Shown piece by piece: positions 10,362 through 19,567 of a DNA stretch of 64,000 nucleotides (its first letter is position 1; each line of letters starts with the position of its first letter). Under the pieces are notes generated by a model, which did not search any database, was not told the DNA's origin, and saw only the letters and a program-made list of their open reading frames with translations. A program made the translations under genes and the position numbers. Where the stretch lies: NCBI GenBank assembly GCA_963797475.1, contig CAWCPR010000019.1, positions 62,001 to 126,000 of the forward strand, in the 5' to 3' direction. The stretch comes from CAWCPR01 sp963797475. GTDB lineage: Bacteria > Chloroflexota > Anaerolineae > Anaerolineales > UBA4823.

Positions 10362-10408
10362 AGTTTACCGAGATGGGTAATGATTGTCTATTGGCAATCT
10401 ACCCAAAA
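10362..10408 (-). promoter_or_regulatory. Putative gltB promoter with upstream TGGGTA site
   Basis: On the minus strand TAGACA (10390-10385), a 17-bp spacer and TAAACT (10367-10362) form a sigma-70-like promoter. TTTTGGGTA lies just upstream (10408-10400) and an inverted TACCCA falls inside the spacer (10379-10374). The -35 region AATAGACA resembles that of glnA (AATAGACG), which also follows a TGGGTA half-site. Confidence 0.5.
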
Positions 10409-10457
10409 TATCTAAAGTCAAGTTTGTGTAATCTACCTAAACGTTGTCTGCCACAGA

Positions 10458-11555
10458 TTACATTCCAGACACCAAACCGATGCTGATCGCTTTCGCGGAT
10501 GCGGCTGCGCGAGTGCTTACCCCTAATTTCTCAAAAATAGATTTCAAGTGCCTTTTCACGGTATTGGTAGAAACATACAACTCGCCGGCAATTTCCTTGT
10601 TGGTGAAGCCGCGCGCCAGGAATAACAACACTTCCCGCTCGCGGGCTGTTAACATTTCAAGTTCCGGCTCGAAGGGCTGGTAATTCCCTATTCGCTCCAC
10701 AGTCTCTAAAAAAGCTCCCCGCTCGAAGGATTGTTTCTCAATGCAGGCAAATATGTGGTAATCTTTGTAGGCCTGCTCAATTCGATCGATAATGGCAAAA
10801 CCGCTCACGACAATTGTTGGGATATTTGCCTGGTAGGTATTGTTCAGTAGCCGGTACCCATCCAGGTTATTTTGGGGATCGAGCGAGCTGGCCAGAGAAA
10901 GATCCACCACCGCCAGATTGTAACGGCTCTGCTTTAATTGACCAAGCGCTTCGACATAGCTCCTGCTCTGCTCAACTTCATAGCCAACATCCGCCAGCAT
11001 CTCCCCGAAAAGGCTGCGCCAACCGGCATCATCTTCGACCACCAGCGCTTTGCCGGGCGGCCAGGTTTGGGCATCTTCTCCGAGCGGCTGAGATTTTCTC
11101 AGGTTGCCCTCAGCAGTGAATCCGGAGGGGCGCTCTTCCCAGGAGGTTAACCGGGGAGGTTTTAGGGCAAGCGATTGTTTCACCAGCTCGCCAAAATAAG
11201 AGCGCCGAAAGGTCTCCTTCTGGAGAAACGTGAACGCGCCATGCTCTTGTATGACGCTGACTGCCAATTCTACCGTTGCATACCCGGTCAGGAACAAAGT
11301 GACACAGCCAGGATCGTGTCGATGGACTGCGGCCAGGACTGTTAATCCATCCTGGTTGCGATGATCTCGCCCGCCTAAAGACAGGTCCAGCACAGCCAGG
11401 CGGTGAGGAAAATCCCGCAGTAACCTGACCGCCTCATCCAGGTTTGCAGCCAGATCCACCGTCAACCCAAAATCTGTCAGGATTTCGGTGAGGATTTGTT
11501 GCCAGGACGGATCATCCTCAACAACCAGGGCGCGAATGTTTCCTGTCGTCGTCAT
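10458..11555 (-). CDS. Double-receiver LuxR-type response regulator
   Basis: This 365-residue regulator has two receiver domains and a C-terminal LuxR helix-turn-helix. Receiver 1 spans about residues 8-125 (VVEDDPSW, phospho-Asp in AVLDLSLGG). Receiver 2 spans about 168-280 (VVEDDAGW, phospho-Asp in AVVDLSLAS). The DNA-binding part is about 295-355 (LTAREREVLLFLARGFTNKEIA, EKLGVSTR). The ATG overlaps the TGA of the upstream kinase gene (ATGA), so they form one coupled two-component pair. It lies between glnA and gltB, which share a palindromic promoter element, making nitrogen-assimilation genes plausible targets. That link is inference. Two phosphorylatable receivers in one LuxR-type regulator is uncommon. 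Confidence 0.9.
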   Translation of the reverse strand: MTTTGNIRALVVEDDPSWQQILTEILTDFGLTVDLAANLDEAVRLLRDFPHRLAVLDLSLGGRDHRNQDGLTVLAAVHRHDPGCVTLFLTGYATVELAVSVIQEHGAFTFLQKETFRRSYFGELVKQSLALKPPRLTSWEERPSGFTAEGNLRKSQPLGEDAQTWPPGKALVVEDDAGWRSLFGEMLADVGYEVEQSRSYVEALGQLKQSRYNLAVVDLSLASSLDPQNNLDGYRLLNNTYQANIPTIVVSGFAIIDRIEQAYKDYHIFACIEKQSFERGAFLETVERIGNYQPFEPELEMLTAREREVLLFLARGFTNKEIAGELYVSTNTVKRHLKSIFEKLGVSTRAAASAKAISIGLVSGM

Positions 11556-13819
11556 TTCTCGTTCACAGAGGGGAAATTAAGACAAAAGGTCGTTCCACTG
11601 CGACCATCACTTTCCACAGAGACGCTTCCACCGAATCGCACCATCAAAGTCTTCACCCACCATAAACCAAAGCCCAGTTTGCCTGGTCGTTCTGGGGACC
11701 TTGTACTGTATGTGAATTCAAATATCCGCTCGTGCAGGGCTGGATCGATACCCGGGCCGTCATCAACCACCTTGATCTCCACACCCCCATCCCAGGCGGA
11801 ACCTTCGACACGGATCAATCCCCTGTCACCCAGAGCATCGACTGCATTATCGATCAAGTTGGCGAAGACGAACACCAGTCGTTTACGACCAGCCTGGACA
11901 GCCGGTAATTGTTCTAAACCTGAGGTTTGAACGTGAATTCCAACGGGCAGCTTAATGGATGCAATCGCTTCATTGACACAATCGGCGACACGCACCGGCA
12001 AAAGCTGAATTGGGTGGAGATGAAAAAGACTCTCTCGTACGATTTCCATTGCTTCTGTAGCGCTGTGGTCGATTTCCGCCAGGTTCATTGCCAGATATGG
12101 GTCTGCGTCAAGCGCTGCCCGGCTTTTATCCTGAATGCCCTCGACGCGCACCGGGATCGTACCAACTTTGTTGTTCAGACTGTGCAGCAAGTTCATCGAG
12201 AGATCGCCCACCGCAGCAAACGTTTCGGCAAGCGCCTTTTGTTCTTGAATAGATCGTAAAGTCACCTGGTGATTGTGATATTGCACTGCCAGGACGGCAT
12301 AATGACCCAGGATGTTGAGTACCTTGATATACCATTCAGATTGGTCGAAATCACGGGACGCAAACTGCGAGCTGTATATGCTGAACGCCCCAATTGGGTG
12401 CTGATCCTCGCCTGACAACAGGGGCATCGCCAGCGCCGACCCTGAGCTGCCTAAGAAATCCGGATCAGAAGATTCTTGAATGAGGTCCCAGCACCCGTCC
12501 GTGCACGAGATTGGAATCCTGGTCTGCACAGCCTGACCGGTAAAACTTTCACTCAAGCGAATGTGCTGGCCCAGATATTCCACATTGGAAGCAGCCTGTA
12601 CCACGAGATCTTCCTTCTCCACCAACCAGATGAAGCTGGCTGGCACGTTCAACAAATCACATGCCCGCTCGACGAGTGTCTGGTGGAACGCTTGCAGAGG
12701 CTGGGTTAAGAGCAGGTCCGAGATCTCCTGAAGAGCATCCAGTAAACGGATTTCCTGGATCGCAATCACGGCCTGTGTGGCCAGGATTTGCAGGATATAC
12801 CGGTCTTGCTTACTGAAAGCATTGACCTGCGGACTCTCTAAATTGATAACACCCTCTAGCCGTCCGCTGGCTCCAATCAGTGGAACCGCCAATTCCGAAC
12901 GCATCACCAATTCTCGATCTAACGGATAATAAATGTCTTTCCAGGGCTCGATGCTCAAATCCGGTATCGTCAGCGGTTCTCGCCGCACAGCCGCTAATCC
13001 CATGATGGAATTTCCATCAATCGGCAGTGCTTCTACCGCAGGTTTTCCCAGGTGGTCCCCGGCGATAGCATGGGTTACGAGATTCTTACCTTCGCTGTCC
13101 ACAAGGCGGAAGATGCCGTATTGGGCATCGATCACTTCCAGGGCCATCTGCAAGATGATTTCTAAAGTCCCTTTGAGGCTGGACCGGGACGAGATCAACA
13201 TCCCCGCTCTTCTCAACCGGCGCAGCTCGCGTTCTTTGCGTGCCTGCTCCTTATCGGCGATTTGAAGTTGGCGCGCCAGAGAAAGGGTCATCCCCGTTAG
13301 ATTAACAAAATTATCCAGCATTAAAAGTTCTTCACTCGTAAAATAGCGGCGCTGAAGCAAGTAGACATACAACGCGCCAAGAACTTCCCCGGCGACGACC
13401 AGGGGGAAACAAGCCATTGCTTTTGCGCCTACCGCAGCTTTCGCAGGATGGATGTTGAGATCGAGTTCCTCAGAAGAAAGCACTCGCCTGCGTTCAGCAA
13501 CCGCCCGCGCGCCGAAACCATCCAGGCGTGGGTAGTCCGGCTGTAAAGCGCCATCTCTTTCCGCAGAGACGCGCGAGCCGGGATCAAAAGAGCCGCTAGC
13601 CTCATCGTAGGTATAAATTACTGCCGAAGAACCAGAAACGACCTCACATGCGCTTTCTACGATCAGGCACAGGGTCTCTCGAACGTTGCTCAGGTCGCCT
13701 GCCCCAAGTCGATTGATTGCCGCGCCGATTTGATTCAGGCGTGCCAGGGTGCTGAGGATACGCGTATCAGGGGTCATTGTCTTTCGATGCGAGGGCGCAC
13801 AGCGCAAGGACAAATCCAT
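11552..13819 (-). CDS. Soluble multi-GAF sensor histidine kinase
   Basis: This 755-residue kinase has no evident membrane segment, so it is probably a cytoplasmic sensor. Three GAF-like domains occupy roughly residues 30-190, 205-350 and 370-530. They are followed by a short phosphoacceptor region with His in MNLLHSLNNKVG and a HATPase domain with N box NLIDNAVDAL, G1 DDGPGID and G2 GKLGFGLWWVK. GAF domains bind small ligands or chromophores; the signal here is unknown. The ATG at 13819 has GAGG seven bases upstream. The gene is translationally coupled to the response regulator behind it and has its own promoter at 13858-13886. Confidence 0.9.
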   Translation of the reverse strand: MDLSLRCAPSHRKTMTPDTRILSTLARLNQIGAAINRLGAGDLSNVRETLCLIVESACEVVSGSSAVIYTYDEASGSFDPGSRVSAERDGALQPDYPRLDGFGARAVAERRRVLSSEELDLNIHPAKAAVGAKAMACFPLVVAGEVLGALYVYLLQRRYFTSEELLMLDNFVNLTGMTLSLARQLQIADKEQARKERELRRLRRAGMLISSRSSLKGTLEIILQMALEVIDAQYGIFRLVDSEGKNLVTHAIAGDHLGKPAVEALPIDGNSIMGLAAVRREPLTIPDLSIEPWKDIYYPLDRELVMRSELAVPLIGASGRLEGVINLESPQVNAFSKQDRYILQILATQAVIAIQEIRLLDALQEISDLLLTQPLQAFHQTLVERACDLLNVPASFIWLVEKEDLVVQAASNVEYLGQHIRLSESFTGQAVQTRIPISCTDGCWDLIQESSDPDFLGSSGSALAMPLLSGEDQHPIGAFSIYSSQFASRDFDQSEWYIKVLNILGHYAVLAVQYHNHQVTLRSIQEQKALAETFAAVGDLSMNLLHSLNNKVGTIPVRVEGIQDKSRAALDADPYLAMNLAEIDHSATEAMEIVRESLFHLHPIQLLPVRVADCVNEAIASIKLPVGIHVQTSGLEQLPAVQAGRKRLVFVFANLIDNAVDALGDRGLIRVEGSAWDGGVEIKVVDDGPGIDPALHERIFEFTYSTRSPERPGKLGFGLWWVKTLMVRFGGSVSVESDGRSGTTFCLNFPSVNEK

Positions 13820-13857
13820 TATTCGTCCTCAAGGGTAAGGGCGCCTTCTAAATGACC

Positions 13858-13886
13858 ATTCTAGCACAGGGGTATAGAATGTGCAA
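13858..13886 (-). promoter_or_regulatory. Promoter of the GAF kinase / regulator operon
   Basis: On the minus strand TTGCAC (13886-13881), exactly 17 bp, then TAGAAT (13863-13858) give a strong sigma-70-like match about 40 bp before the kinase ATG. Confidence 0.7.
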
Positions 13887-13943
13887 TTTTGGTTTACGAA
13901 AGGCCTACACTCGATACCACGCATCGATCCTTTATTCCCCCCT

Positions 13944-13974
13944 GGGGAACACCGCACCCGGATAGGCGTTCCCC
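13944..13974 (-). terminator. Strong hairpin downstream of glnA
   Basis: GGGGAACGCC and GGTGTTCCCC (minus strand) can form a 10-bp stem with one G-U pair and an 11-base loop, about 60 bp after the glnA stop. It lacks a T run, so it may be a weak terminator or an mRNA 3'-end stabiliser rather than a canonical intrinsic terminator. Confidence 0.4.
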
Positions 13975-14032
13975 ATTCCGTGAACAACTGCTCACTTCGA
14001 ATTCTCTGTATGCATCTCAAGAATTGAATTGA

Positions 14033-15568
14033 TTAAACATCGTAATATAGTAAGTATTCGATTGGGTGTGGCCGCAAGCGTAATACATCGACTTCATTCT
14101 TGATCTTCCATTCGATATACGCCTCAATTACGTCTTCGGTGAACACTCCACCTTTAAGTAGAAATTCGTGGTCATCCCGCAGGTGATCCAGAACTTCAGA
14201 AAGTGAGCCAGGAACCTGCTTGACCTCCGGGGCATCCTTTTCAAATAAATCAAAATCCATAGGCTTCCCCGGATCAATCTTGTTGATCACGCCATCAATT
14301 CCAGCCATCAGCATGGCGGCAAAGGCCAAATATGGGTTGGAGGACGGGTCTGGGCAGCGGTATTCGATGCGGATTGCGCTTGGACTGTTGCTATACACAG
14401 GGATTCGCACGCAAGCCGACCGGTTGCGACTGCTGTAGGCCATGTTCACAGGAGCTTCATAACCTGGCACAAGCCGTTTGTAGCTGTTTGTCGAAGGGGC
14501 GCATATCGCCAGGAGCGCCGGCGTATGCTTGAGAATGCCGCCGATATAATGCAATGCCAGCTCGCTCACCCCGGAATACCCCTTGGCGTCAAAAAAGAGA
14601 TTCGTTCCGTCTTTCCACAAGCTTTGATGCGTATGCATCCCGCTGCCATTATCTCCATACATCGGTTTCGGCATAAACGTCACTGTTTTGCCGTAGGCGA
14701 CAGCGGTATTCTTCAGGATGTATTTATAAAGCTGCATCTGGTCAGCCATATTCACCAGGGAGCTGTATTTGAGATCGATCTCCATCTGCCCGCCCGAAGC
14801 GACTTCACCATGATGCACTTCAACGTCGATCCCGGCAGCAGTCATGCGTAGAATGGCCTCCGATCGCCAATCCTGTAAGCTGTCGACCGGCGGGACACGG
14901 AAATAGCCGCGTTTGGACTCTGGGCGGTATCCTAAGTTTGAGCCGTAGCGGGGATCGTGTTTTCGGCCCGATTCCCAGGCTGCCATGTTTAACTCGATCT
15001 CAAAGAAAGCCCTGCCGGTCTCATAACCAAAGCGAATACCATCGAAGACGAAGAATTCAGCCTCAGGGCCCCAGTAGCTGACATCAGCAACCCCAGATTT
15101 TACAAGGAAATCCTCCGCTTTCTGAGCGATATAGCGTGGATCTTTTCTATAAGGCTCCCTGGTTAATGGGTCATTGATATTGCATACCAGATTCAGGGTC
15201 GGGGTCTCCATTGCCGGATCCACGATCGCTGAATAGGGGTCCGGGAAAAGGATCATATCCAACTCGTGAATATCTTGAAAAGCCCGGATACTCGACCCAT
15301 CAAAGCCTAAACCTTCAATAAATACACTTTCATCCAGGTGATGAATGGGCATGGAAAAATGGTGCCAGCGCCCTAGCAAGTCTGTAAACTTGTAATCAAC
15401 GATACGCAGACCCCGCTTTCTCGCATATTCCAATACATCATTAGGTGTCGTGCATCGTTCGATGTTCGGGCTGAATTCTATCGGATGCCCACTGGCTTGG
15501 GTCCCGTTTTGGTGACGGGTCAATTCGGCAATCTCATCCAAGGGTAATAACTTCGGGACGTAATTCAT
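14033..15568 (-). CDS. glnA: Type I glutamine synthetase
   Basis: This 511-residue glutamine synthetase (glutamate + ammonia + ATP to glutamine) shows VDYKFTDLLGRWHH, the beta-Grasp loop GFDGSSI, the metal/ATP region GPEAEFFVF, HHGEVASGGQMEID, MPKPMYGDNGSGMHTHQS and the RNRSACVRIP segment. It has about 32 extra N-terminal residues compared with the E. coli enzyme, and the start is supported by AGGAG seven bases upstream. At the position of the adenylylated tyrosine (NLYDLPPEE in E. coli) this protein has DLFEKDAPEV, with Phe442 encoded at 14243-14245. Control by GlnE-type adenylylation is therefore unlikely. Regulation may instead come from the adjacent two-component pair. Confidence 0.97.
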   Translation of the reverse strand: MNYVPKLLPLDEIAELTRHQNGTQASGHPIEFSPNIERCTTPNDVLEYARKRGLRIVDYKFTDLLGRWHHFSMPIHHLDESVFIEGLGFDGSSIRAFQDIHELDMILFPDPYSAIVDPAMETPTLNLVCNINDPLTREPYRKDPRYIAQKAEDFLVKSGVADVSYWGPEAEFFVFDGIRFGYETGRAFFEIELNMAAWESGRKHDPRYGSNLGYRPESKRGYFRVPPVDSLQDWRSEAILRMTAAGIDVEVHHGEVASGGQMEIDLKYSSLVNMADQMQLYKYILKNTAVAYGKTVTFMPKPMYGDNGSGMHTHQSLWKDGTNLFFDAKGYSGVSELALHYIGGILKHTPALLAICAPSTNSYKRLVPGYEAPVNMAYSSRNRSACVRIPVYSNSPSAIRIEYRCPDPSSNPYLAFAAMLMAGIDGVINKIDPGKPMDFDLFEKDAPEVKQVPGSLSEVLDHLRDDHEFLLKGGVFTEDVIEAYIEWKIKNEVDVLRLRPHPIEYLLYYDV

Positions 15569-15632
15569 AAATCCGCTCCTGTATCTTAATCCTGATGATT
15601 ACTGATTCAAACCCCCCGACTATGTTGCAGCG

Positions 15633-15676
15633 ATTATAGGGAAAGCGGATAAGGTCGTCTATTACCCAAATGGGTA
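15633..15676 (-). promoter_or_regulatory. glnA promoter with 14-bp palindromic operator
   Basis: Minus strand TAGACG (15661-15656), 17-bp spacer and TATAAT (15638-15633) form the probable glnA promoter. The perfect palindrome TACCCATTTGGGTA (15676-15663) ends next to the -35 box, a typical activator position. LuxR/NarL-type regulators bind inverted TAC...GTA sites, so the neighbouring LuxR-type regulator is the obvious candidate, though this is unproven. Confidence 0.6.
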
Positions 15677-15681
15677 CTCTT

Positions 15682-16896
15682 TCAACGATCCGCGGGCTGT
15701 TCGGGCGTTAAAGTCCAGGCCATGTCGGTCGATCCCCAACTTTGCGGATTCGGCTGGTGAATACTCCTCCTGCCTCGATCATTGAACCCGCCCCATTTAT
15801 TAGCAACTAACGATGTAAATTCTGTTTGAAAGCGATCCTTACCGAATCTTGAAGCGTTTTTTATCAAGGTTTTTGTGTCAAAAAATCCACGCTGTCCTTC
15901 AAACGCCTCTACAACAGCGATTAAGCTTTCGGGCTTCAAATCTTCGTAAAATAGACCGGTTTCTCCCGCAACCACCAATTCCAATGCCCCGCCTTTTGCA
16001 TAAGTGATCACCGGGCAACCTGCTGCTTGGGCTTCGACCAGGGCAATGCCAAAATCCTCCTCAGCGGCATGTACAAGACATTTCGCACTTGCCAGGACGT
16101 CTTCTACGACCCGGTCCGGCTGCGTACCCAGAAAGGTAATATTGGGGCCAGCTTTTGCCCGCAATGCCTTCTCCTGCGAGCCTTCGCCGATAATCACCAA
16201 GGGTAAACCGAGCTTAGAAAAAGCTTCCACGATCACGGACACATTTTTATACGGTTCTAAGCGAGAAATTGTCGTATAAGTATCCCCGCGCGGCCAGCCC
16301 GGGTGGAACCGTTCTACGTCTACAGGAGGGTAAATCAACCTGGACGGCCGACGATAAGCCCGCCATATGCATCGCGAAACCCACTGCGATATGGCCACAA
16401 ACTGGTCAACCCGCCGGGATGCTTCCAGGTCCCACAACCTTAGATAATGCAGCATGATTTTTACTGGCCAACTTTTCAAGCCACTCTTCAATCCGGATGT
16501 TTGGATAAATTGGTGGTAATAATGCCAGGCATAACGCAATGGGGTGTAGATAAAACTTAAGTGCAGTTGATCCGGCTGTGGCAGCACACCATGAGCGACG
16601 GCATAGCTGAAGGAGACGATCACATCATAGGCGCTCAGGTCGAATTGTTCGATCGCCAGAGGATACAAGGGAATGTAGCTGCGATGTTTCTTATGGCTGG
16701 CTGGCAGGCGGTCTATGAAAGATGGAATCACCTTCCCCTGTCCAATTCGCCTCTCTTTAAACGCTTCCGGATTGTAGATCAGCGTAAATATTGGAGCGTC
16801 AGGAAAGGCTTCTAATGCAGCTTCGAGCAGCCTTTCTGCGCCTCCATAAAATGGCAAAGCATCTTGAACGAAAGCAACCCGCGGGAACCGGCTCAT
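15682..16896 (-). CDS. GT4-family glycosyltransferase
   Basis: This 404-residue GT-B fold glycosyltransferase (group 1) likely transfers a sugar from an NDP-sugar at the cytoplasmic face during surface glycan assembly. It shows an N-terminal FYGGAERLLEAAL motif (acceptor side), YPPVDVERFHP at the domain link, and the donor-binding C-terminal half with SRLEPYKN, VIIGEGSQ and EEDFGIALVEAQAAGCPVI (the EX7E motif). It precedes a second GT4 gene on the same strand order, with a 66-bp gap, and lies at the edge of the polysaccharide locus. The C-terminal 40 residues have no evident family match. The specific sugar is unknown. Confidence 0.9.
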   Translation of the reverse strand: MSRFPRVAFVQDALPFYGGAERLLEAALEAFPDAPIFTLIYNPEAFKERRIGQGKVIPSFIDRLPASHKKHRSYIPLYPLAIEQFDLSAYDVIVSFSYAVAHGVLPQPDQLHLSFIYTPLRYAWHYYHQFIQTSGLKSGLKSWPVKIMLHYLRLWDLEASRRVDQFVAISQWVSRCIWRAYRRPSRLIYPPVDVERFHPGWPRGDTYTTISRLEPYKNVSVIVEAFSKLGLPLVIIGEGSQEKALRAKAGPNITFLGTQPDRVVEDVLASAKCLVHAAEEDFGIALVEAQAAGCPVITYAKGGALELVVAGETGLFYEDLKPESLIAVVEAFEGQRGFFDTKTLIKNASRFGKDRFQTEFTSLVANKWGGFNDRGRRSIHQPNPQSWGSTDMAWTLTPEQPADR

Positions 16897-16962
16897 GTCT
16901 CACCTACCATTCGACAACTCTTTGAATATATAGTTTTACGTTTTTTTCTAAGGTTTAGATTT

Positions 16963-18012
16963 CTACGCTGTTTCGAATTGCATGGCCTCGCCCAGAACTT
17001 CCCATGCCATTCTGGCAGAATTTTCCCAGGAAAACGTCTCGGCTTGTTTATATCCGGACGCGATGAGGCTTCCTCGCAGGCTGGAGCTCGAATAAAGCGC
17101 TTCGATCGCCCCCCAAATTTCATCCACCCGAGTCGGGTCGAAATAGAGGCCGGCGCGGCCGACCACCTCGGGTAAAGCGGTTGTATTCGAGGCGATCACC
17201 GGCGCGCCGCAGGCCATGGCTTCCAATGCCGTTAGGCCAAAGCCTTCGTAGACTGAGGGGAGAATATAAGCCAGCGCGCCGGAATACAACCCCCTCAAGT
17301 CGGGCTCGTCTACATACCCCAGGAGCTTAACCCCGGCGGGCAAACTTCGTAACCGGATATCTCGAAATGCAGCGCCTTTGCCCCCTGCCACAACCAATTC
17401 CAAATGGGGGCGAAAACTTGAAGCGTATCGCTGCCACGCCTGGAAGAGCTTTTCCAGGTTTTTACGAGGCTCAAGGGTACCAACAGCCAGCAGATACTGA
17501 TCTCTTATATTGAACTTGCTTTTAATAGCATCGATATCAGTCTGGCGCGCGGGTCTAAACTTTTGCAGATCCACTCCCCCAGGGACAATCTTCACCCGGT
17601 TTGTTGAAATCCGAAATGCATCCAGAATACGTATATATGAGAAATAAGACACGGTTAGGATGATCCGGGTCCTGTGAACCAGGCGCGGGACAAGAAACCG
17701 GTACCAGGCTGCGAAGGTTGGTTCGAACCACTCGGGGTGATCCCAAAAACTGAGATCATGGATCGTAACCACCTGGTCACGAACGGCCAAAGGTCCACTG
17801 TTGGTTGGAGACCAGAGCAAATCGCCCTTCACCAGCATGGATGGCAGGACCATTTGTTCCCAGGCATGACCGAAAACACCTTTAAATCCTGGACCTGGTT
17901 CGATCAACTGCACTCGAGACCCGAGCCGCTGTGAAATTTCACTCGCATAACGTTCAACCCCGGTGACTATGCGAGCCAAGAAACGTCCGTTGATGACTAC
18001 TCGATTTAACAC
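16963..18012 (-). CDS. GT4-family glycosyltransferase (mannosyltransferase-like)
   Basis: This 349-residue GT-B fold transferase resembles the group 1 mannosyl/rhamnosyltransferases. Its N-terminal motif is GVERYASEI. Later segments are VTIHDLSFWDHPEWF, VPGGVDLQKFRP, VGTLEPRKNL and the EX7E region VYEGFGLTALEAMACGAPVI. It is transcribed away from the O-antigen ligase gene that begins only 22 bp from its start, so the two share a very short divergent control region. Its role is probably addition of one sugar to a lipid-linked oligosaccharide. Sugar and acceptor cannot be read from sequence. Confidence 0.9.
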   Translation of the reverse strand: MLNRVVINGRFLARIVTGVERYASEISQRLGSRVQLIEPGPGFKGVFGHAWEQMVLPSMLVKGDLLWSPTNSGPLAVRDQVVTIHDLSFWDHPEWFEPTFAAWYRFLVPRLVHRTRIILTVSYFSYIRILDAFRISTNRVKIVPGGVDLQKFRPARQTDIDAIKSKFNIRDQYLLAVGTLEPRKNLEKLFQAWQRYASSFRPHLELVVAGGKGAAFRDIRLRSLPAGVKLLGYVDEPDLRGLYSGALAYILPSVYEGFGLTALEAMACGAPVIASNTTALPEVVGRAGLYFDPTRVDEIWGAIEALYSSSSLRGSLIASGYKQAETFSWENSARMAWEVLGEAMQFETA

Positions 18013-18034
18013 GATTCAATTATAGATTTTTTTC

Positions 18035-19567
18035 ATGTGGAATGGGGCAACGTTTGGAAATACACATCCTACCCCGAGAAAAATGAGACACCGCAAGAAC
18101 GACAAACACCTCCGAGTAATAGACGCGAGCGCTGGAAGGTCGCTTATCGAATTCGAGGCCTTATCCAAACCCGACCTGATCGAACCGACCAACCCCCTCC
18201 AAACTCAATTGGCAGAACAAAATGGCGCCCAGGCTGTTTTGCGGACATTGGCGCGTCTGATGTTTGCATTTATGATCATCTTGATCCCTTTTCGCTTCCG
18301 TTTCGTGCTTCTCCAGAGACCGGTCCCGCCAATTTACCAGGATTACACCGATTTCCTCCTTTTTCTCAGCGATATCGCCCTGATTGCCACACTCGGATTT
18401 TGGATCACCAGCTTGATTTTAAAACCCAGGCTCATCCGGCCCGGACCACGTCTACTGGCCCTTTCCTTAGCGGGACTTACCGGTTTCAGCCTTGTTAGCA
18501 GCTTATTTTCAATAGATAGGTCTCTCTCTCTTTATCACGGGCTTCGTTTACTGCTTTTGGGCGGATTATATCTGTTCATCGTTAACGAAATTACAAATTT
18601 GAAGCAGGTGATTATCCCCGTTTTAATTCAGGTCTTCGTTCAGGCGTCGGTAGCGGTCGGGCAGTTTATACAGGGACATTCCTTGGGGTTAATCTGGCTC
18701 GGTGAATGGGAGCTGAATCCAGATTGGAACGGAGTTAGCGTCGTAACCGCGAATGGTGTTCGCCTCTTGCGCGCCTATGGGATAGCGGACCATCCCAATA
18801 TTCTTGGAGGGTGTCTGGCTTGTGCCCTGATTCTGATTGCGGGTTGGCTCATCCAAACTCATGAGCAGAAGTTCCCTATTGCGATCAGTGTTTTCTCATT
18901 AGGGATCCTAGGATTATTTTTCACCTTTTCTCGGGCTGCCTGGCTGGCCCTGGCGTTAGCATTTATTTTTATGGCAATCTTGTTGATCAAGACCCACCAG
19001 GCGATGCATTTTCGAAGTCTCGTATCTCTAGTGCTAGGCGGCTCTCTTTTGTTATTACCCTTCCTTTGGCAAAACTTAAGCTTTCTTGGGGTGCGTATCA
19101 ATTGGCAAAACTCCTTCACCCTCGTTCCTCAAGAGAATCAATCCATCGGTGAAAGGCAATTATTAGACGACTCTGCCAATCAGATTTTCGCTGATCACGC
19201 CTTGACAGGCGTCGGATTGGGGACCTATCCACTTGAATTACGCCAGCTATACCCCCAGTTTCCAGTAAATTACCAACCCGCTCATATGGTCCTACTGGAT
19301 GTCGCCGCTGAGACAGGGATATTTGGGGCTTTATTTTACGCTTTTTTGGTAATTGTCCCATTTTGGTACCTGTTGATAAACCGCAAAAAGCTGAACTTTT
19401 CTGTGGAGTTGATGGCTGCATCCGGTCTACTGCTTTTAATCTCGGTCATCAGCCTTTTTGATTATTATCCCTGGCTCCTGGCTCCCGGCAGATTATGGTT
19501 CTGGCTTGCCCTGGGTCTGTGGACTACGATTTACCAATCATCACTTGAACAGTATCCATATGCTTGA
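18035..19567 (+). CDS. O-antigen ligase / polymerase-like membrane protein
   Basis: This protein of up to 510 residues has about 60-75 polar N-terminal residues, then ten or more hydrophobic helices and the Wzy/WaaL-type periplasmic signature GVGLGTYPLELRQLYP late in the chain. Such enzymes polymerise or ligate lipid-linked glycans outside the membrane. No clear ribosome site precedes ATG 18035; ATG 18083 (MRHRKNDKH) is an alternative start. The gene opens the plus-strand polysaccharide run and overlaps the next gene by 8 bp. Confidence 0.85.
   Translation: MWNGATFGNTHPTPRKMRHRKNDKHLRVIDASAGRSLIEFEALSKPDLIEPTNPLQTQLAEQNGAQAVLRTLARLMFAFMIILIPFRFRFVLLQRPVPPIYQDYTDFLLFLSDIALIATLGFWITSLILKPRLIRPGPRLLALSLAGLTGFSLVSSLFSIDRSLSLYHGLRLLLLGGLYLFIVNEITNLKQVIIPVLIQVFVQASVAVGQFIQGHSLGLIWLGEWELNPDWNGVSVVTANGVRLLRAYGIADHPNILGGCLACALILIAGWLIQTHEQKFPIAISVFSLGILGLFFTFSRAAWLALALAFIFMAILLIKTHQAMHFRSLVSLVLGGSLLLLPFLWQNLSFLGVRINWQNSFTLVPQENQSIGERQLLDDSANQIFADHALTGVGLGTYPLELRQLYPQFPVNYQPAHMVLLDVAAETGIFGALFYAFLVIVPFWYLLINRKKLNFSVELMAASGLLLLISVISLFDYYPWLLAPGRLWFWLALGLWTTIYQSSLEQYPYA

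Noticed and set aside
17680..17750. GGTTCGAACC-like stretch resembling a tRNA T-arm
   Set aside because: It lies inside a well-supported glycosyltransferase gene and no acceptor or anticodon stem surrounds it.
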